The notes under the pieces were generated by a model. It saw nothing but the letters and a program-made list of their open reading frames with translations, made no database searches and was not told where the DNA came from. Positions 35,952 through 49,830 of a stretch of 64,000 bases of DNA are shown here, piece after piece (the first letter of the stretch is position 1; each line of letters opens with the position of its first letter). The translations under genes and the position numbers were made by a program. The DNA lies in NCBI GenBank assembly GCA_026874595.1, contig CM049314.1, forward strand, positions 436,001-500,000. The letters are read 5' to 3'. The DNA comes from Sipunculus nudus (lineage: Eukaryota; Annelida; Sipuncula; Golfingiida; Sipunculidae).

Positions 35952-37569
35952 TATAGGCGTATCTTTGAATGGTCCCATGTTCTCGTTTGACAAGAAATGA
36001 TGCGAGATATGACGAGATATTCAATTTTGTCACTTCAAACTAGTCAAGTGAATCTTGAACAATAGAAAAATAAAATCTCTGGCATTCAAATGACAGAGAT
36101 ATAGACATTTGTTCGAATTCTCGAATATTCTCGTTTGGCGGGAGATGGTACGAGATGTGGCGAGATATAAGTTATTATCTTGTTAAGCTCCCAAAACGCA
36201 ACAAAATGCTGAAAACTACTCCTCTTTAGCCGAAAAGGTGACCAAGTTATATGCATTTCTGTGAAATCTCGTAATTTCTCGTTTGACGGAAAACAGAGCG
36301 AGATTCTACGAGACTTGCAATTAACTGCATTAGTGGCAAGGGAATGCTACCTCATGCAGAAAACTAGACACTTGTAGTATAAATATTAACAGAGATAGAA
36401 GCAAAAAAGTTATTATTTTCAGATTGCCAAGTTTTACCCCAAAATTTGGTTACCATGGTAACAGCAGCGCAAAGCTACATGTACGCAGGAATAAGCCGAC
36501 GATCCTAGTTTCAGATAAGACAGTAAACATTGTGCCACGTTTAATATTTTTTTTTGGTATTGCAGAAAAATGGTAAGTTGCAGTGTTTCCAGTACCACGC
36601 CCCCTGGTGGCTAATTTCAAAAAATGAAAAAACAAGTTCGAGATAATACAGAAAAACAGAAAATATGTCACTTTTAGAACATTAGCTGTAAAACTGCCAA
36701 CTCTAAATCGTTTTTAATGAAATCTCGAAAAGTCTCATTTGACGACAAATGGCACGAGATTTTGCGAGACTCCCGTTAATTTTCCATAGAGCATATTAAA
36801 TGCTACACAATGCAAAAAACTAGACCTCTCTAACTTAAAAAATGAAAAATTTTGAGTGAAATTTTCGAATTTTCTGATTTTCCCCCAAAAATACGTTACG
36901 ATGGTAACAATCGACCAGAAAAATTTGCTAGCACTTGGAAAGCTAACATTAAGAGGAATAAAATGAGCTACAGATTATGCGGCTACGATTATTATTGACA
37001 AAGATATGAAGAAAGTAAAAATGTTAGTTTTTTTGGTGACCTTGACCTTGACCTTTGACCGATCATGACCAAAAACAATAGGCTCCGAGGAGAACCAATC
37101 TTACACTTAATGTATAAGTTTCAGAGCGATTGCTTAAAAACTGTGGCCTGTAGCGCGTGTACATACAGACAAACAAACAGACAGACAAACAAACAAACAA
37201 ACATACGCGGGTGACCAATATGCTTGCGAAAATCGAAGATTTCCGGCAAGCAACAAACAGACATCCGCGACTGACCAACCAGCTTGCGAAAATCGAAGAT
37301 TTCCGGCAAGCAATAAAGTTGTGACTGTGCTCCAACATGTATGATCATAGACGGGGCCCGGAGAGGCCGTCACGCACCGCTGCACACGCCGGCCGCCCAC
37401 CGTAAGGACCCTGCCGCCACTTGCGGCGACGGCACGTGTCTTCGTGGTTTGGCGAAAAACGGCGCGAGATTTGACGAGACTAACAATGTGACCCCTGAAT
37501 GTGACTGCGAGTGTCAGCCGCTATCCGGCGCTGCAAACCATGTGTCTGTAGCGTGAAAAATGACAGAAT
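35952..37569. repeat. Oldest 1269-type unit, 1618 bp, copy A
   Basis: Retains three dyad words at 35982, 36130 and 36278, exactly 148 bp apart, where the standard unit has one. The extra 349 bp is two 148-bp monomers plus a second hairpin module. Palindromic X-box GTTACCATGGTAAC at 36449-36462; CTCF-type motif intact at 36598-36611; type-2 cassette; hairpins at about 37223 and 37283. Confidence 0.9.
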
Positions 37570-38838
37570 TATAGGCATTTCTTTGAATGGTCACGTGTTC
37601 TCGTTTCACGAGAAACGGTGCGAGATATGACGAGACTTGCGATTGAATGACTAAGAACTAGACGGATGCTGTCTAACGCCAAACACCAGACCTTTCTATC
37701 GCAAATATCAACAGAGATAGAAGCTGGAAAACTCCGAATTTTCAGATTGTCAAGTTTTACCCCAAAATTTGGTAACCATGGCAACGGCAGCACAAAGCAA
37801 CATGTGCGAAGGGATAAGCCAATGTTCCTAGTTTCAGATACGACCAAAAAAATGGTGTCAGGTTTAATATTTTTTGAGATATTGCAGAAAAATGATATGT
37901 TACAGTGTTTCATGTACCACGCCCCCTGGTGGCTATTTCCAAAAAATGAAAAATTGGTTTCGAGATATTTCTTAATGACACAAAATATGTCATTTTCAGA
38001 GTCATAGTTTGAAAAATGCGACCTGTAAGCCATGTTAAATGAAATCTCGAAAATTCTCGTTTGACGAGAGATGGTGCGAGATTTTACGAGACTTTCACTT
38101 GTATAATAAAAAGCTTATTTAGTACTATCTGATGCAAAAAACTAGAACTCTCTAGCTTTAAAAATGACAAAGTTAGAAAAATTAGGCCTTTTATTTTCGA
38201 AAATCATGAGTTTTCCCCCAAAATGTGTAACCATAGAAACAGCAGATTTCAGCAACATATATATCAGAAGAAAGGCCTTGGAATGCCGATTAAAATGAGC
38301 CATGTTTGAAGTGGCTATGACAAATAGTAATGGAGATATGAAGAAAAGAGCACTTTAGGCACTTTTGATGGCCTTGACCTTGACCTTTGACCTATATTGC
38401 CCAAAAACAATAGGCTTCTTGCATTTTTGATTTTACACAAACTGTGAAAGTTTGAAAGCGATGGGATCATAATTGCGACCTGTAGAGACTGGACAGACAA
38501 ACAAACAAACAAACAAACAGACAAACAGACATCCGCGACTGACCAACCAGCTTGCGAAAATCGAAGATTTCCGGCAAGCAATAAAGTTGTGACTGTGCCT
38601 CCAACATGTATGATCATAGATGGGGCCCGGAGAGGCCGTCACGCACCGCTGCACACGCCGGCCGCCCACCGTAAGGACCCTGCCGCCACTTGCGGCGACG
38701 GCACGTGACTTCGTGGTTTGGTGAAACACGGCGCGAGATTTGACGAGACTGACAATGCGACCCCTGAATGTGACTGCGAGTGTCAGCCGCTATCCGGCGC
38801 TGCAAGCCATGTGTCTGTAGCGTGAAAAATGACAGAAT
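37570..38838. repeat. 1269-bp unit variant, copy A
   Basis: Type-1 cassette, a few percent diverged from the arrays. X-box altered to GTAACCATGGCAAC. CTCF-type motif 37920-37933. A 154-codon minus-strand frame crosses the first part but is repeat-derived. Confidence 0.93.
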
Positions 38839-40109
38839 TATAGGCATTTCTTTGAATGGTCCCGTGTTCTCGTTTCACGAGAAACGGTGCCAGATATGAC
38901 GAGACTTGCGATTGAATGGCTTAGAACTGGAGGGATGCTGTCTAACGCCAAAAACCAGACCTTTCTATCGCAAATATCAACAGAGATAGAAGCTGGAAAA
39001 CTCCGAATTTTCAGATTGTCAAGTTTTACCTCAAAATTTGGTAACCATGGTAACGGCAGCACAAAGCAACATGTGCGAAGAGATAAGCCAATGTTCCTAG
39101 TTTCAGATACGACCAAAAAAAATGGTGTCACGTTTAATATTTTTTGAGATATTGCAGAAAAATGACATGTTACAGTGTTTCATGTACCACGCCCCCTGGT
39201 GGCTATTTCCAAAAAATGGAAAACTGATTTCGAGATATTTATAAATAACACAAAATATATCAATTTCAAAGCCATTGTTAAAAAAATGCAACCTGTAGGT
39301 CATATTTAATGAAATCTCGAAGACTCTCGTTTGACGAGAAATGGTGCGAGATTTGGCGAGACTTTCAGTTTTATCCTGTCAAGCTGCCCATAAGGTACAT
39401 AATGACCAAAACCAGACGTCTGTAGTTTAAAAATTGACAAAGTTACAAAAAATGGTCGTGTTATTTCCAATTTCCATGATTTTTGCCCAAAAAAATGTAA
39501 CCATGGTAACGGCAAATTTAAGTAAGCTACATGTCAAAAGAAAGGCCAGGTGATGACGAAAAAAATGAGCTATTGCAGAAGTGGATAAGCCTATTTATGG
39601 CGAAGTTATAGTGCAAAAACCGTTAACCATACCTGTCGTGACCTTGACCCTTGACCTTGGAGCAATGTTGACCAAAAACAATAGGGCACCTAGAAATTAC
39701 GTTTTCGAACATCCCTGTAAGTTTCAAGGTTATTGTGGCAAAATTGTGGCCAGGAGAGTGGTGACAAACAAACAAACAAACAGACAGACAGACAAACAGA
39801 CATACGCAACTGACCAATATGCTTGCGGAAATCGAAGATTTCCGGCAAGCAATAAAGTATGGACTGTGCCTCCAACATGTATGATCATAGACAGGGCCCG
39901 GAGAGGCCGTCACGGACCGCTGCACACGCCGGCCGCCCACCGTAAGGACCCTGCCGCCACTTGCGGCGACGGCGAGTGTCTTCGTGGTATGGCGAAAAAC
40001 GGCGCGAGATTTGACGAGACTAACAATGTGACCCCTGAATGTGACTGCGAGTGTCAGCCGCTATCCAGCGCTGCAAACCATGTGTCTGTAGCGTGAAAAA
40101 TGACAGAAT
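38839..40109. repeat. 1271-bp unit with type-3 cassette, copy A
   Basis: CTCF-type motif 39190-39203. Switches at about 39340-39480 into the type-3 cassette and ends with the best-preserved hairpin (39822-39849) and a CpG block lacking the second E-box (GGCGAGTGTC). A 171-codon plus-strand frame (39581-40096) covers cassette and CpG block; I recognise no domain and regard it as chance. Confidence 0.9.
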
Positions 40110-41064
40110 TATAGGCATTTCTTTGAATGGTCTCGTGTTCTCGTTTCACGAGAAACGGTGCGAGATATGACGAGCCTTTCTATTGAATGACTAAGAAGTA
40201 AACTAATGCTATCTAACGCCAAAAACCAGAGCGTTCTATCGCAAATATTGACAGAGACAGAAGCAGGAACACTCCGTATTTCAGATTGTCAAGTTTTACC
40301 CCAAAATTTGGTAACCATGGTAACGGCAGCACAAGGCTAAATGTACGAAGGAATAAGGCAATGATCCTAATTTTAGATGCGACCAAAAAAATTGTTCTAT
40401 GCTTAATATTTTTTTAGATATTGCGGAAAAATGATAAGTTGTAGTGTTTCCAGTACCACGCCCCCTGGTGGCTATTTCCGAAAAATGAAAAAACAAGTTC
40501 GAGATAATACAGAACAACAGAAAATATGTCACTTTCAGAACCTTAGCTGTAAAACTGCCACCTGTAAATCGTATTTAATGAAATATCGAAAAGTCTCATT
40601 TGACGACAAATGGCACGAGATTTTGCGAGACTTACATTAATTTCGCACAGAGCATATTAAATGCTATGCATTGCAAAAAACTAGACCTCTCTAACTTGAA
40701 TAATGAGAAATTTGGAGGGAAATTTTCGAATTTTCTGAATTTCCCCCCAAAATACGTTACCATGGTAACCATTGACCGGAAAAATTTGCCAGCACTTGGA
40801 AAGCTAACATAGTGAGGAATAAAATGAGCTACAGATTATGCGGATACGATTATTATTGACAAAGATATGAAGAAAGTAAAAATTTAAGGTTTTTTGGTGA
40901 CCCTGACCTTGACCTTTGACCGATCATGACCAAAAACAATAGGCTCCGAGGAGAACCAATCTTACACCTAATGCATAAGTTTCAGAGCGATTGCTTAAAA
41001 ACTGTGGCCTGTAGAGCGTGTACATACAGACAAATAAACAGACAGACAGACAGACAGACAAACT
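40110..41064. repeat. Truncated 1269-type unit with type-2 cassette, copy A
   Basis: CTCF-type motif 40459-40472; palindromic X-box 40756-40769. Ends in a (CAGA)n tract at about 41025-41064 and passes into block J'; hairpin and CpG block absent. Confidence 0.9.
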
Positions 41065-41251
41065 AGACGACCTGAGGTCGAACGCTTGCCGGAAGTGACC
41101 GGAAATAAGACAGCGAAATAGATGGACAGTTACTAGGCAGACAGACAGGGAACATTTGGATCTGATCAAATGAAAAACCTCTATCATGGGGAAAACAGTA
41201 GCACATATGAATAAGGTCTTGCTGATTTTCAAAAGTCAAAGAGGAGTAGAC

Positions 41252-41283
<32 letters not shown>

Positions 41284-42007
41284 GGATAGAGAGACATTAA
41301 TAGTGTTGTTATTAGTAGCCATCCTACACAGGATAATCCATTTTTGGACAGAAATAAAAATAAAGGAAGTCCAACTGAATCCTTGGCAGTTCTCCTATTC
41401 TTGAGTGCTGGAAATAAGAAAAGCACTGAAAATGAAACTTGAAGAGTTGAACGTCCAGAATGCCGAAATGCAAGCGAAGCCGCGTTCGTGTTAGACAGAG
41501 ACCCGACCTCTGGGTAAGGGAGACGTGACCTTTCATTCCTGGACAAATAGGTCGGCCTGAGGACATCTTCAAGTCTGATGATGGCTTAAATTAGGGCTGT
41601 CCTTGAAGAAAAAAGGCAGTCGGTCAGCCTGCGTCCGGGAATTATAAAATTCCAAGAAGTCCTGCCCATCACGGATTAACTGTAATGTCCCCTTGGTGTA
41701 GGTTATCTGTAATGTGAAATTTAATATATTTTAAAAATTGGAATCTTTGGTTAAAAAAGGAGAGACTTTTAAGGAGTCTGAAGTGGTAAGTAATAAGATA
41801 AAAAAATTTGAGGCCCTAGTTCCGTGGTGGGTTAGGACTTCATATATAAAAATATATTCTGGGATGAGAGAGGGGTGCTGTCAAATTTTTTGGCGCCTGC
41901 CGCACGTTTGTGAATAAAACGGTACACTTGACACGGGCGCGATGGAAATTTAAGAGGAAAGGTAGTAATCCCAAGCCGTAGTTGAGTTGTTTTGACCCCA
42001 GAGTTTG
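41065..42007. other. Block J' and unmatched DNA, copy A
   Basis: Begins CGACCT-G-AGGTCG and GCTTGCCGGAAGTGACCGG, a relative of the start of block J. A second (GACA)n tract lies at about 41248-41296. GGAATT-ATAA-AATTCC is at about 41638. A TATA-like TATATAAA is at 41843-41850, but no downstream gene supports a promoter. No recognisable coding sequence. Confidence 0.7.
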
Positions 42008-43320
42008 CAGTCCTAGCTGAAATAGGCATGGGACGGGCTCTTTTTTAAACCCGGAACGCCAGAAGAGGCTGGAGATTGAATGAAGGATTGGGCCATTTTT
42101 TTATCCGAAAAACCTGGGAATTGACAATTAAAAAAAATGACAGGGACCTTCTTAGCCCGTTCCAGCTCAGGGAACGGTCATTAGAATATTGTCGGGAATC
42201 CATATTATCCTACCTGTGGGCTGGGACGGTCCAGAAAACCGCAATTATACGGGTATCCATAAAATTGTATGTCAATTTTTGTCATTAATAAATACATATA
42301 CATCTATAACGCGGACAGCTGGAGAATTCGGGGAGAATTCATCATGATGATATTATTAAATGTGAGCAAAGGTACAATTTATGTTTTGTATCATATTCCC
42401 TTAAGAACCTGTAAATTTGATATCCTGCATGGTTTTGTTACGGTTTGCACAGTAAACTGTTGAAAAAATATATAGTGTTTAGCGTTTTCGTCTGATGTAA
42501 GATCGGTAGTCAATGTTAGCTGGTGATCCAGATTGGTGTTAGTGGCAGTCCCACATTGTTTGCGCTGGTTATTATTTCGGTAATTTAACAGTGAATAAAT
42601 GTCTTTAGAGTAATATAGTGGTAGATTTTAAATGATTTTAACGTGTAATTAAAAGTATCATTGCATATAAAATCTCTCCGTGAATTGTCCGGGAATTCCC
42701 CGCGTTTACATATAAACGCATTTACCAGCCGTATGAAAGTTTTTGTCCGCTTTCATAATGTTTGCCGTGCCCCGGACACAAATTTAAGACGAGATGGACT
42801 AAACCCCGCCCCTGTAGGATTGTTTGGACTCTGAAGAAACGAACCCTCGCAGGAAATGCGGTGGGACGGGCTCTTTCTTATTCGATGAACGCTCGAAAAG
42901 AGTGGTGAATGATTGAAAAAATAGGGTCATTTTCACTGTCATCTTGAATAACGGAATAAATATTTTTTTTTAAATTCATAGAGACTTGGTCATCCAATAA
43001 CAGCAGAAAAAATGTTCTTTCAAATGTTGTGTGGTGTCCATTGTACACTCGCCCACCGCCGGGATCCAAAGAGAAGCCTGGATTTAACTGCAAAAAAAAC
43101 ACAAACCCCCCCCCCCAAAAAAAAACAAAAACAAAAAAACTTTTATTCATTTTATTTTTATTTTTTATTACTGGATGTAATTGAATATCATGGTTTATTT
43201 ATAAAAAAATAAGATGCAATTCATTGGATGAAAAGAGATTTTATTAAATATATTGATACATGTTTATAACAGTTTGATATTTTATTTTTTTTAATTTATA
43301 GACAGACAATTTGTTACCTC
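42008..43320. other. Unmatched AT-rich block, copy B
   Basis: Matches 31913-33230 with shorter homopolymers (C11 instead of C13, T7 instead of T8), the cleaner reading of this block. No gene recognised. Confidence 0.8.
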
Positions 43321-45180
43321 AAATCTGTACTCATGGTCCAACATGCATGTATTTGGTGTTCTTAGACCCATTTTAGGGTGTATATCCATGATAACAAGAT
43401 AATTTTACCTTGTTCCCACCAGCAAACATTTCAAGCCCCCAGAAAGCTGATTTCAGCTGAGTACAGTATATGGCTTATTATACACAGGCAAATAGTGTTT
43501 TGGACCACCTCATCTCCACCAGACTCATCACACACACCTGGTTTGGCTATCATTGCAATCCATTTACACCCACTGGCTGGAATCTCAAAGCATTTGGTTC
43601 AAATCTCTCAGAAAAAAAATTAGGGCCAGTTTGAATTTCCAAATCTGGACACAGTGGACATAGTGATATACAGAAAAAATCCATTTTTTCCCCTCAAATC
43701 TGTACTGATGGTCCCACAAACCTGGTTTTGGTGTCATTAGGCCCAGTTTAGTGTGTATATACAGGGAAACAAGATAATATTACCCTGTTCCCACAAACAA
43801 AAATTTCATGCCCCCAGAAACCTGATTTCAGGCCAGTTTATGCTTATACACAGTCAAATAGGTTCTGGCCCCCCTCATCCCCACAAAACTCAACACACAC
43901 TCCTGGTTTGGGTATCATTGCAATCCATTTACACCCACTGGCTGGCATCACCAAGCATTTGGCTCAACTCCCTCAGAAAAAAATTAGGGCCAGTTTGAAT
44001 TTCCAAATCTGGACACAGTGAACATAGTGATATACAGAGAAAATCCATTTTCCCCCCTCAAATCTGTACTGATGGTCCCACAAACCTGGTTTTGGTGTCA
44101 TTAGACCCAGTTTAGGGTGTATATACAGGGAAACAAGATAATATTACCCTGTTCCCACAAACAAAAATTTCATGCCCCCAGAAACCTGATTTCAGGCCAG
44201 TTTATGCTTATACACAGTCAAATAGGTTCTGGCCCCCTTCATATCCACAAAACTCAACACACACTCCTGGTTTGGGTATCATTGCAATCCATTTACACCC
44301 ACTGGCTGGCATCACCAAGCATTTGGCTCAACTCCCTCAGAAAAAAAATTAGGGCCAGTTTGAATTTCCAAATCTGGACACAGTGAACATAGTGATATAC
44401 AGGGAAAATCCATTTTTTTTTCCCTCAAATCTGTAATGATGGTCCCTAAAACATGGTTTAGGTGTCATTAGGCCCAATTCAAGGTGTATATACAGGGAAA
44501 CAAGATAATATTACCCTGTTGACACAAACAAGAATTTCAAGCCCCCAGAAACCTGATTTCAGGCCAGTTTATGCTTATACACAGTCAGATAGGTTCTGGC
44601 CCCCCTCATCTCCACAAAACTCAACACACACACCTGGTTTGGTATCATTGCAATCCATTTACACCCACTGGCTGGTATCTCAAAGCATTTGGCTCAACTC
44701 CATCAGAAAAAAAATTAGGACCAGTTTGAATTTCCAAATCTGGACACAGTGAACATAGTGATATACAGATAAAATCCATTTTCCCCCCTCAAATCTGTAC
44801 TGATGGTCCCACAAACCTGGTTTTGGTGTCATTAGGCCCAGTTTAGGGTGTATATACAGGGAAACAAGAAAATATTACCCTGTTCCCACAAACAAAAATT
44901 TCATGCCCCCAGAAACCTGATTTCAGGCCAGTTTATGCTTATACACAGTCAAATAGGTTTTGGCCCCCTTCATCTCCACCAGACTCTTCACAAACACCTG
45001 GCTTGGGTTTCATTGCAATCCATTCACACCCACTGGCTGGCATCTCCAAGCATATAGCTCAACTTCTTCAGAAAAAAATATAGACCACTTTAAAGTTTAT
45101 CAAATCTGGTCATAGTGGTTTATGCAGAAATCAATTGTTCTGATCTCAAATCTGAAATAGTGGTCATAGAACATTGGTTG
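43321..45180. repeat. 365-bp satellite, copy B (five units)
   Basis: Unit starts 43378, 43753, 44117, 44484 and 44848. Relative to A one unit is missing: the second unit begins like A2 (TTTAGTGTGTATATAC) and ends like A3 (CAGAGAAAATCC), so it is an A2/A3 hybrid. Confidence 0.93.
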
Positions 45181-45672
45181 GTTCTTGTATGATTTTATTC
45201 AATTTACAATCAATTTGCAGGAAAACCTGGCATTTTATTTTACTTCAATACACCAACAATAAACAATCTAAGGACAAGTGAACAGGCTACCATACATATC
45301 TTAGGGAAAGGAAAACAGCAAAGGTTGTTTACATTGAGGACACATGGCAACCAGGTGGTTGGCGCTGGTCTGTGAAGCTTACGAAGCAGCAATCAAAGGA
45401 AGACGATAACAACACAATAGAAGTCTTCTTCATGGGCCATCGCACACCCATAGAACACGGCTCCAACTGTCAAGTGTAATGCTCCTGCCGACATTTACTA
45501 TCACATACTGCCGCCACTTATGGTCACGGCAATAGGATGTACTTTTTTATTTGAAGAAAAAACGATCCCAGATTTGACGAAACTTACAATATAAACATAT
45601 TAATGTGACCGAGAGTGTTAGACGCTATCGAATGCTGAAAACTAAAGGTCTTCAGCATTAAAATAACAGAAT
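45181..45672. other. Spacer and decayed CpG block, copy B
   Basis: Same as 35461-35951, shifted by 9721 bp. Nothing else seen. Confidence 0.7.
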
Positions 45673-47290
45673 TATAGGCGTATCTTTGAATGGTCCCATG
45701 TTCTCGTTTGACAAGAAATGATGCGAGATATGACGAGATATTCAATTTTGTCACTTCAAACTAGTCAAGTGAATCTTGAACAATAGAAAAATAAAATCTC
45801 TGGCATTCAAATGACAGAGATATAGACATTTGTTCGAATTCTCGAATATTCTCGTTTGGCGGGAGATGGTACGAGATGTGGCGAGATATAAGTTATTATC
45901 TTGTTAAGCTCCCAAAACGCAACAAAATGCTGAAAACTACTCCTCTTTAGCCGAAAAGGTGACCAAGTTATATGCATTTCTGTGAAATCTCGTAATTTCT
46001 CGTTTGACGGAAAACAGAGCGAGATTCTACGAGACTTGCAATTAACTGCATTAGTGGCAAGGGAATGCTACCTCATGCAGAAAACTAGACACTTGTAGTA
46101 TAAATATTAACAGAGATAGAAGCAAAAAAGTTATTATTTTCAGATTGCCAAGTTTTACCCCAAAATTTGGTTACCATGGTAACAGCAGCGCAAAGCTACA
46201 TGTACGCAGGAATAAGCCGACGATCCTAGTTTCAGATAAGACAGTAAACATTGTGCCACGTTAAATATTTTTTTTTGGTATTGCAGAAAAATGGTAAGTT
46301 GCAGTGTTTCCAGTACCACGCCCCCTGGTGGCTAATTTCAAAAAATGAAAAAACAAGTTCGAGATAATACAGAAAAACAGAAAATATGTCACTTTTAGAA
46401 CATTAGCTGTAAAACTGCCAACTCTAAATCGTTTTTAATGAAATCTCGAAAAGTCTCATTTGACGACAAATGGCACGAGATTTTGCGAGACTCCCGTTAA
46501 TTTTCCATAGAGCATATTAAATGCTACACAATGCAAAAAACTAGACCTCTCTAACTTAAAAAATGAAAAATTTTGAGTGAAATTTTCGAATTTTCTGATT
46601 TTCCCCCAAAAATACGTTACGATGGTAACAATCGACCAGAAAAATTTGCTAGCACTTGGAAAGCTAACATTAAGAGGAATAAAATGAGCTACAGATTATG
46701 CGGCTACGATTATTATTGACAAAGATATGAAGAAAGTAAAAATGTTAGTTTTTTTGGTGACCTTGACCTTGACCTTTGACCGATCATGACCAAAAACAAT
46801 AGGCTCCGAGGAGAACCAATCTTACACTTAATGTATAAGTTTCAGAGCGATTGCTTAAAAACTGTGGCCTGTAGCGCGTGTACATACAGACAAACAAACA
46901 GACAGACAAACAAACAAACAAACATACGCGGGTGACCAATATGCTTGCGAAAATCGAAGATTTCCGGCAAGCAACAAACAGACATCCGCGACTGACCAAC
47001 CAGCTTGCGAAAATCGAAGATTTCCGGCAAGCAATAAAGTTGTGACTGTGCTCCAACATGTATGATCATAGACGGGGCCCGGAGAGGCCGTCACGCACCG
47101 CTGCACACGCCGGCCGCCCACCGTAAGGACCCTGCCGCCACTTGCGGCGACGGCACGTGTCTTCGTGGTTTGGCGAAAAACGGCGCGAGATTTGACGAGA
47201 CTAACAATGTGACCCCTGAATGTGACTGCGAGTGTCAGCCGCTATCCGGCGCTGCAAACCATGTGTCTGTAGCGTGAAAAATGACAGAAT
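45673..47290. repeat. Oldest 1269-type unit, 1618 bp, copy B
   Basis: Counterpart of 35952-37569. CTCF-type motif 46319-46332. Private change near 46262 (CACGTTAAAT). Confidence 0.92.
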
Positions 47291-48559
47291 TATAGGCATT
47301 TCTTTGAATGGTCACGTGTTCTCGTTTCACGAGAAACGGTGCGAGATATGACGAGACTTGCGATTGAATGACTAAGAACTAGACGGATGCTGTCTAACGC
47401 CAAACACCAGACCTTTCTATCGCAAATATCAACAGAGATAGAAGCTGGAAAACTCCGAATTTTCAGATTGTCAAGTTTTACCCCAAAATTTGGTAACCAT
47501 GGCAACGGCAGCACAAAGCAACATGTGCGAAGGGATAAGCCAATGTTCCTAGTTTCAGATACGACCAAAAAAATGGTGTCAGGTTTAATATTTTTTGAGA
47601 TATTGCAGAAAAATGATATGTTACAGTGTTTCATGTACCACGCCCCCTGGTGGCTATTTCCAAAAAATGAAAAATTGGTTTCGAGATATTTCTTAATGAC
47701 ACAAAATATGTCATTTTCAGAGTCATAGTTTGAAAAATGCGACCTGTAAGCCATGTTAAATGAAATCTCGAAAATTCTCGTTTGACGAGAGATGGTGCGA
47801 GATTTTACGAGACTTTCACTTGTATAATAAAAAGCTTATTTAGTACTATCTGATGCAAAAAACTAGAACTCTCTAGCTTTAAAAATGACAAAGTTAGAAA
47901 AATTAGGCCTTTTATTTTCGAAAATCATGAGTTTTCCCCCAAAATGTGTAACCATAGAAACAGCAGATTTCAGCAACATATATATCAGAAGAAAGGCCTT
48001 GGAATGCCGATTAAAATGAGCCATGTTTGAAGTGGCTATGACAAATAGTAATGGAGATATGAAGAAAAGAGCACTTTAGGCACTTTTGATGGCCTTGACC
48101 TTGACCTTTGACCTATATTGCCCAAAAACAATAGGCTTCTTGCATTTTTGATTTTACACAAACTGTGAAAGTTTGAAAGCGATGGGATCATAATTGCGAC
48201 CTGTAGAGACTGGACAGACAAACAAACAAACAAACAAACAGACAAACAGACATCCGCGACTGACCAACCAGCTTGCGAAAATCGAAGATTTCCGGCAAGC
48301 AATAAAGTTGTGACTGTGCCTCCAACATGTATGATCATAGATGGGGCCCGGAGAGGCCGTCACGCACCGCTGCACACGCCGGCCGCCCACCGTAAGGACC
48401 CTGCCGCCACTTGCGGCGACGGCACGTGACTTCGTGGTTTGGTGAAACACGGCGCGAGATTTGACGAGACTGACAATGCGACCCCTGAATGTGACTGCGA
48501 GTGTCAGCCGCTATCCGGCGCTGCAAGCCATGTGTCTGTAGCGTGAAAAATGACAGAAT
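47291..48559. repeat. 1269-bp unit variant, copy B
   Basis: Counterpart of 37570-38838. CTCF-type motif 47641-47654. Confidence 0.94.
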
Positions 48560-49830
48560 TATAGGCATTTCTTTGAATGGTCCCGTGTTCTCGTTTCACG
48601 AGAAACGGTGCCAGATATGACGAGACTTGCGATTGAATGGCTTAGAACTGGAGGGATGCTGTCTAACGCCAAAAACCAGACCTTTCTATCGCAAATATCA
48701 ACAGAGATAGAAGCTGGAAAACTCCGAATTTTCAGATTGTCAAGTTTTACCTCAAAATTTGGTAACCATGGTAACGGCAGCACAAAGCAACATGTGCGAA
48801 GAGATAAGCCAATGTTCCTAGTTTCAGATACGACCAAAAAAAATGGTGTCACGTTTAATATTTTTTGAGATATTGCAGAAAAATGACATGTTACAGTGTT
48901 TCATGTACCACGCCCCCTGGTGGCTATTTCCAAAAAATGGAAAACTGATTTCGAGATATTTATAAATAACACAAAATATATCAATTTCAAAGCCATTGTT
49001 AAAAAAATGCAACCTGTAGGTCATATTTAATGAAATCTCGAAGACTCTCGTTTGACGAGAAATGGTGCGAGATTTGGCGAGACTTTCAGTTTTATCCTGT
49101 CAAGCTGCCCATAAGGTACATAATGACCAAAACCAGACGTCTGTAGTTTAAAAATTGACAAAGTTACAAAAAATGGTCGTGTTATTTCCAATTTCCATGA
49201 TTTTTGCCCAAAAAAATGTAACCATGGTAACGGCAAATTTAAGTAAGCTACATGTCAAAAGAAAGGCCAGGTGATGACGAAAAAAATGAGCTATTGCAGA
49301 AGTGGATAAGCCTATTTATGGCGAAGTTATAGTGCAAAAACCGTTAACCATACCTGTCGTGACCTTGACCCTTGACCTTGGAGCAATGTTGACCAAAAAC
49401 AATAGGGCACCTAGAAATTACGTTTTCGAACATCCCTGTAAGTTTCAAGGTTATTGTGGCAAAATTGTGGCCAGGAGAGTGGTGACAAACAAACAAACAA
49501 ACAGACAGACAGACAAACAGACATACGCAACTGACCAATATGCTTGCGGAAATCGAAGATTTCCGGCAAGCAATAAAGTATGGACTGTGCCTCCAACATG
49601 TATGATCATAGACAGGGCCCGGAGAGGCCGTCACGGACCGCTGCACACGCCGGCCGCCCACCGTAAGGACCCTGCCGCCACTTGCGGCGACGGCGAGTGT
49701 CTTCGTGGTATGGCGAAAAACGGCGCGAGATTTGACGAGACTAACAATGTGACCCCTGAATGTGACTGCGAGTGTCAGCCGCTATCCAGCGCTGCAAACC
49801 ATGTGTCTGTAGCGTGAAAAATGACAGAAT
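48560..49830. repeat. 1271-bp unit with type-3 cassette, copy B
   Basis: Counterpart of 38839-40109. CTCF-type motif 48911-48924; hairpin at 49543-49570. Confidence 0.93.

Noticed and set aside
36112-36125. tRNA B-box-like TGTTCGAATTCTCG
   Set aside because: No A box at the right distance and no cloverleaf; part of the 148-bp-type monomer.
39581-40096. Frames of 171-173 codons (39581-40096, 49302-49817, minus strand 60380-60901)
   Set aside because: They read through cassette, microsatellite, hairpin and CpG block of the satellite. Length fits the scarcity of stops in GC-rich sequence, and nothing suggests a protein family.
41843-41850. TATA box TATATAAA as a gene promoter
   Set aside because: AT-rich chance match; no downstream coding sequence or other core element.
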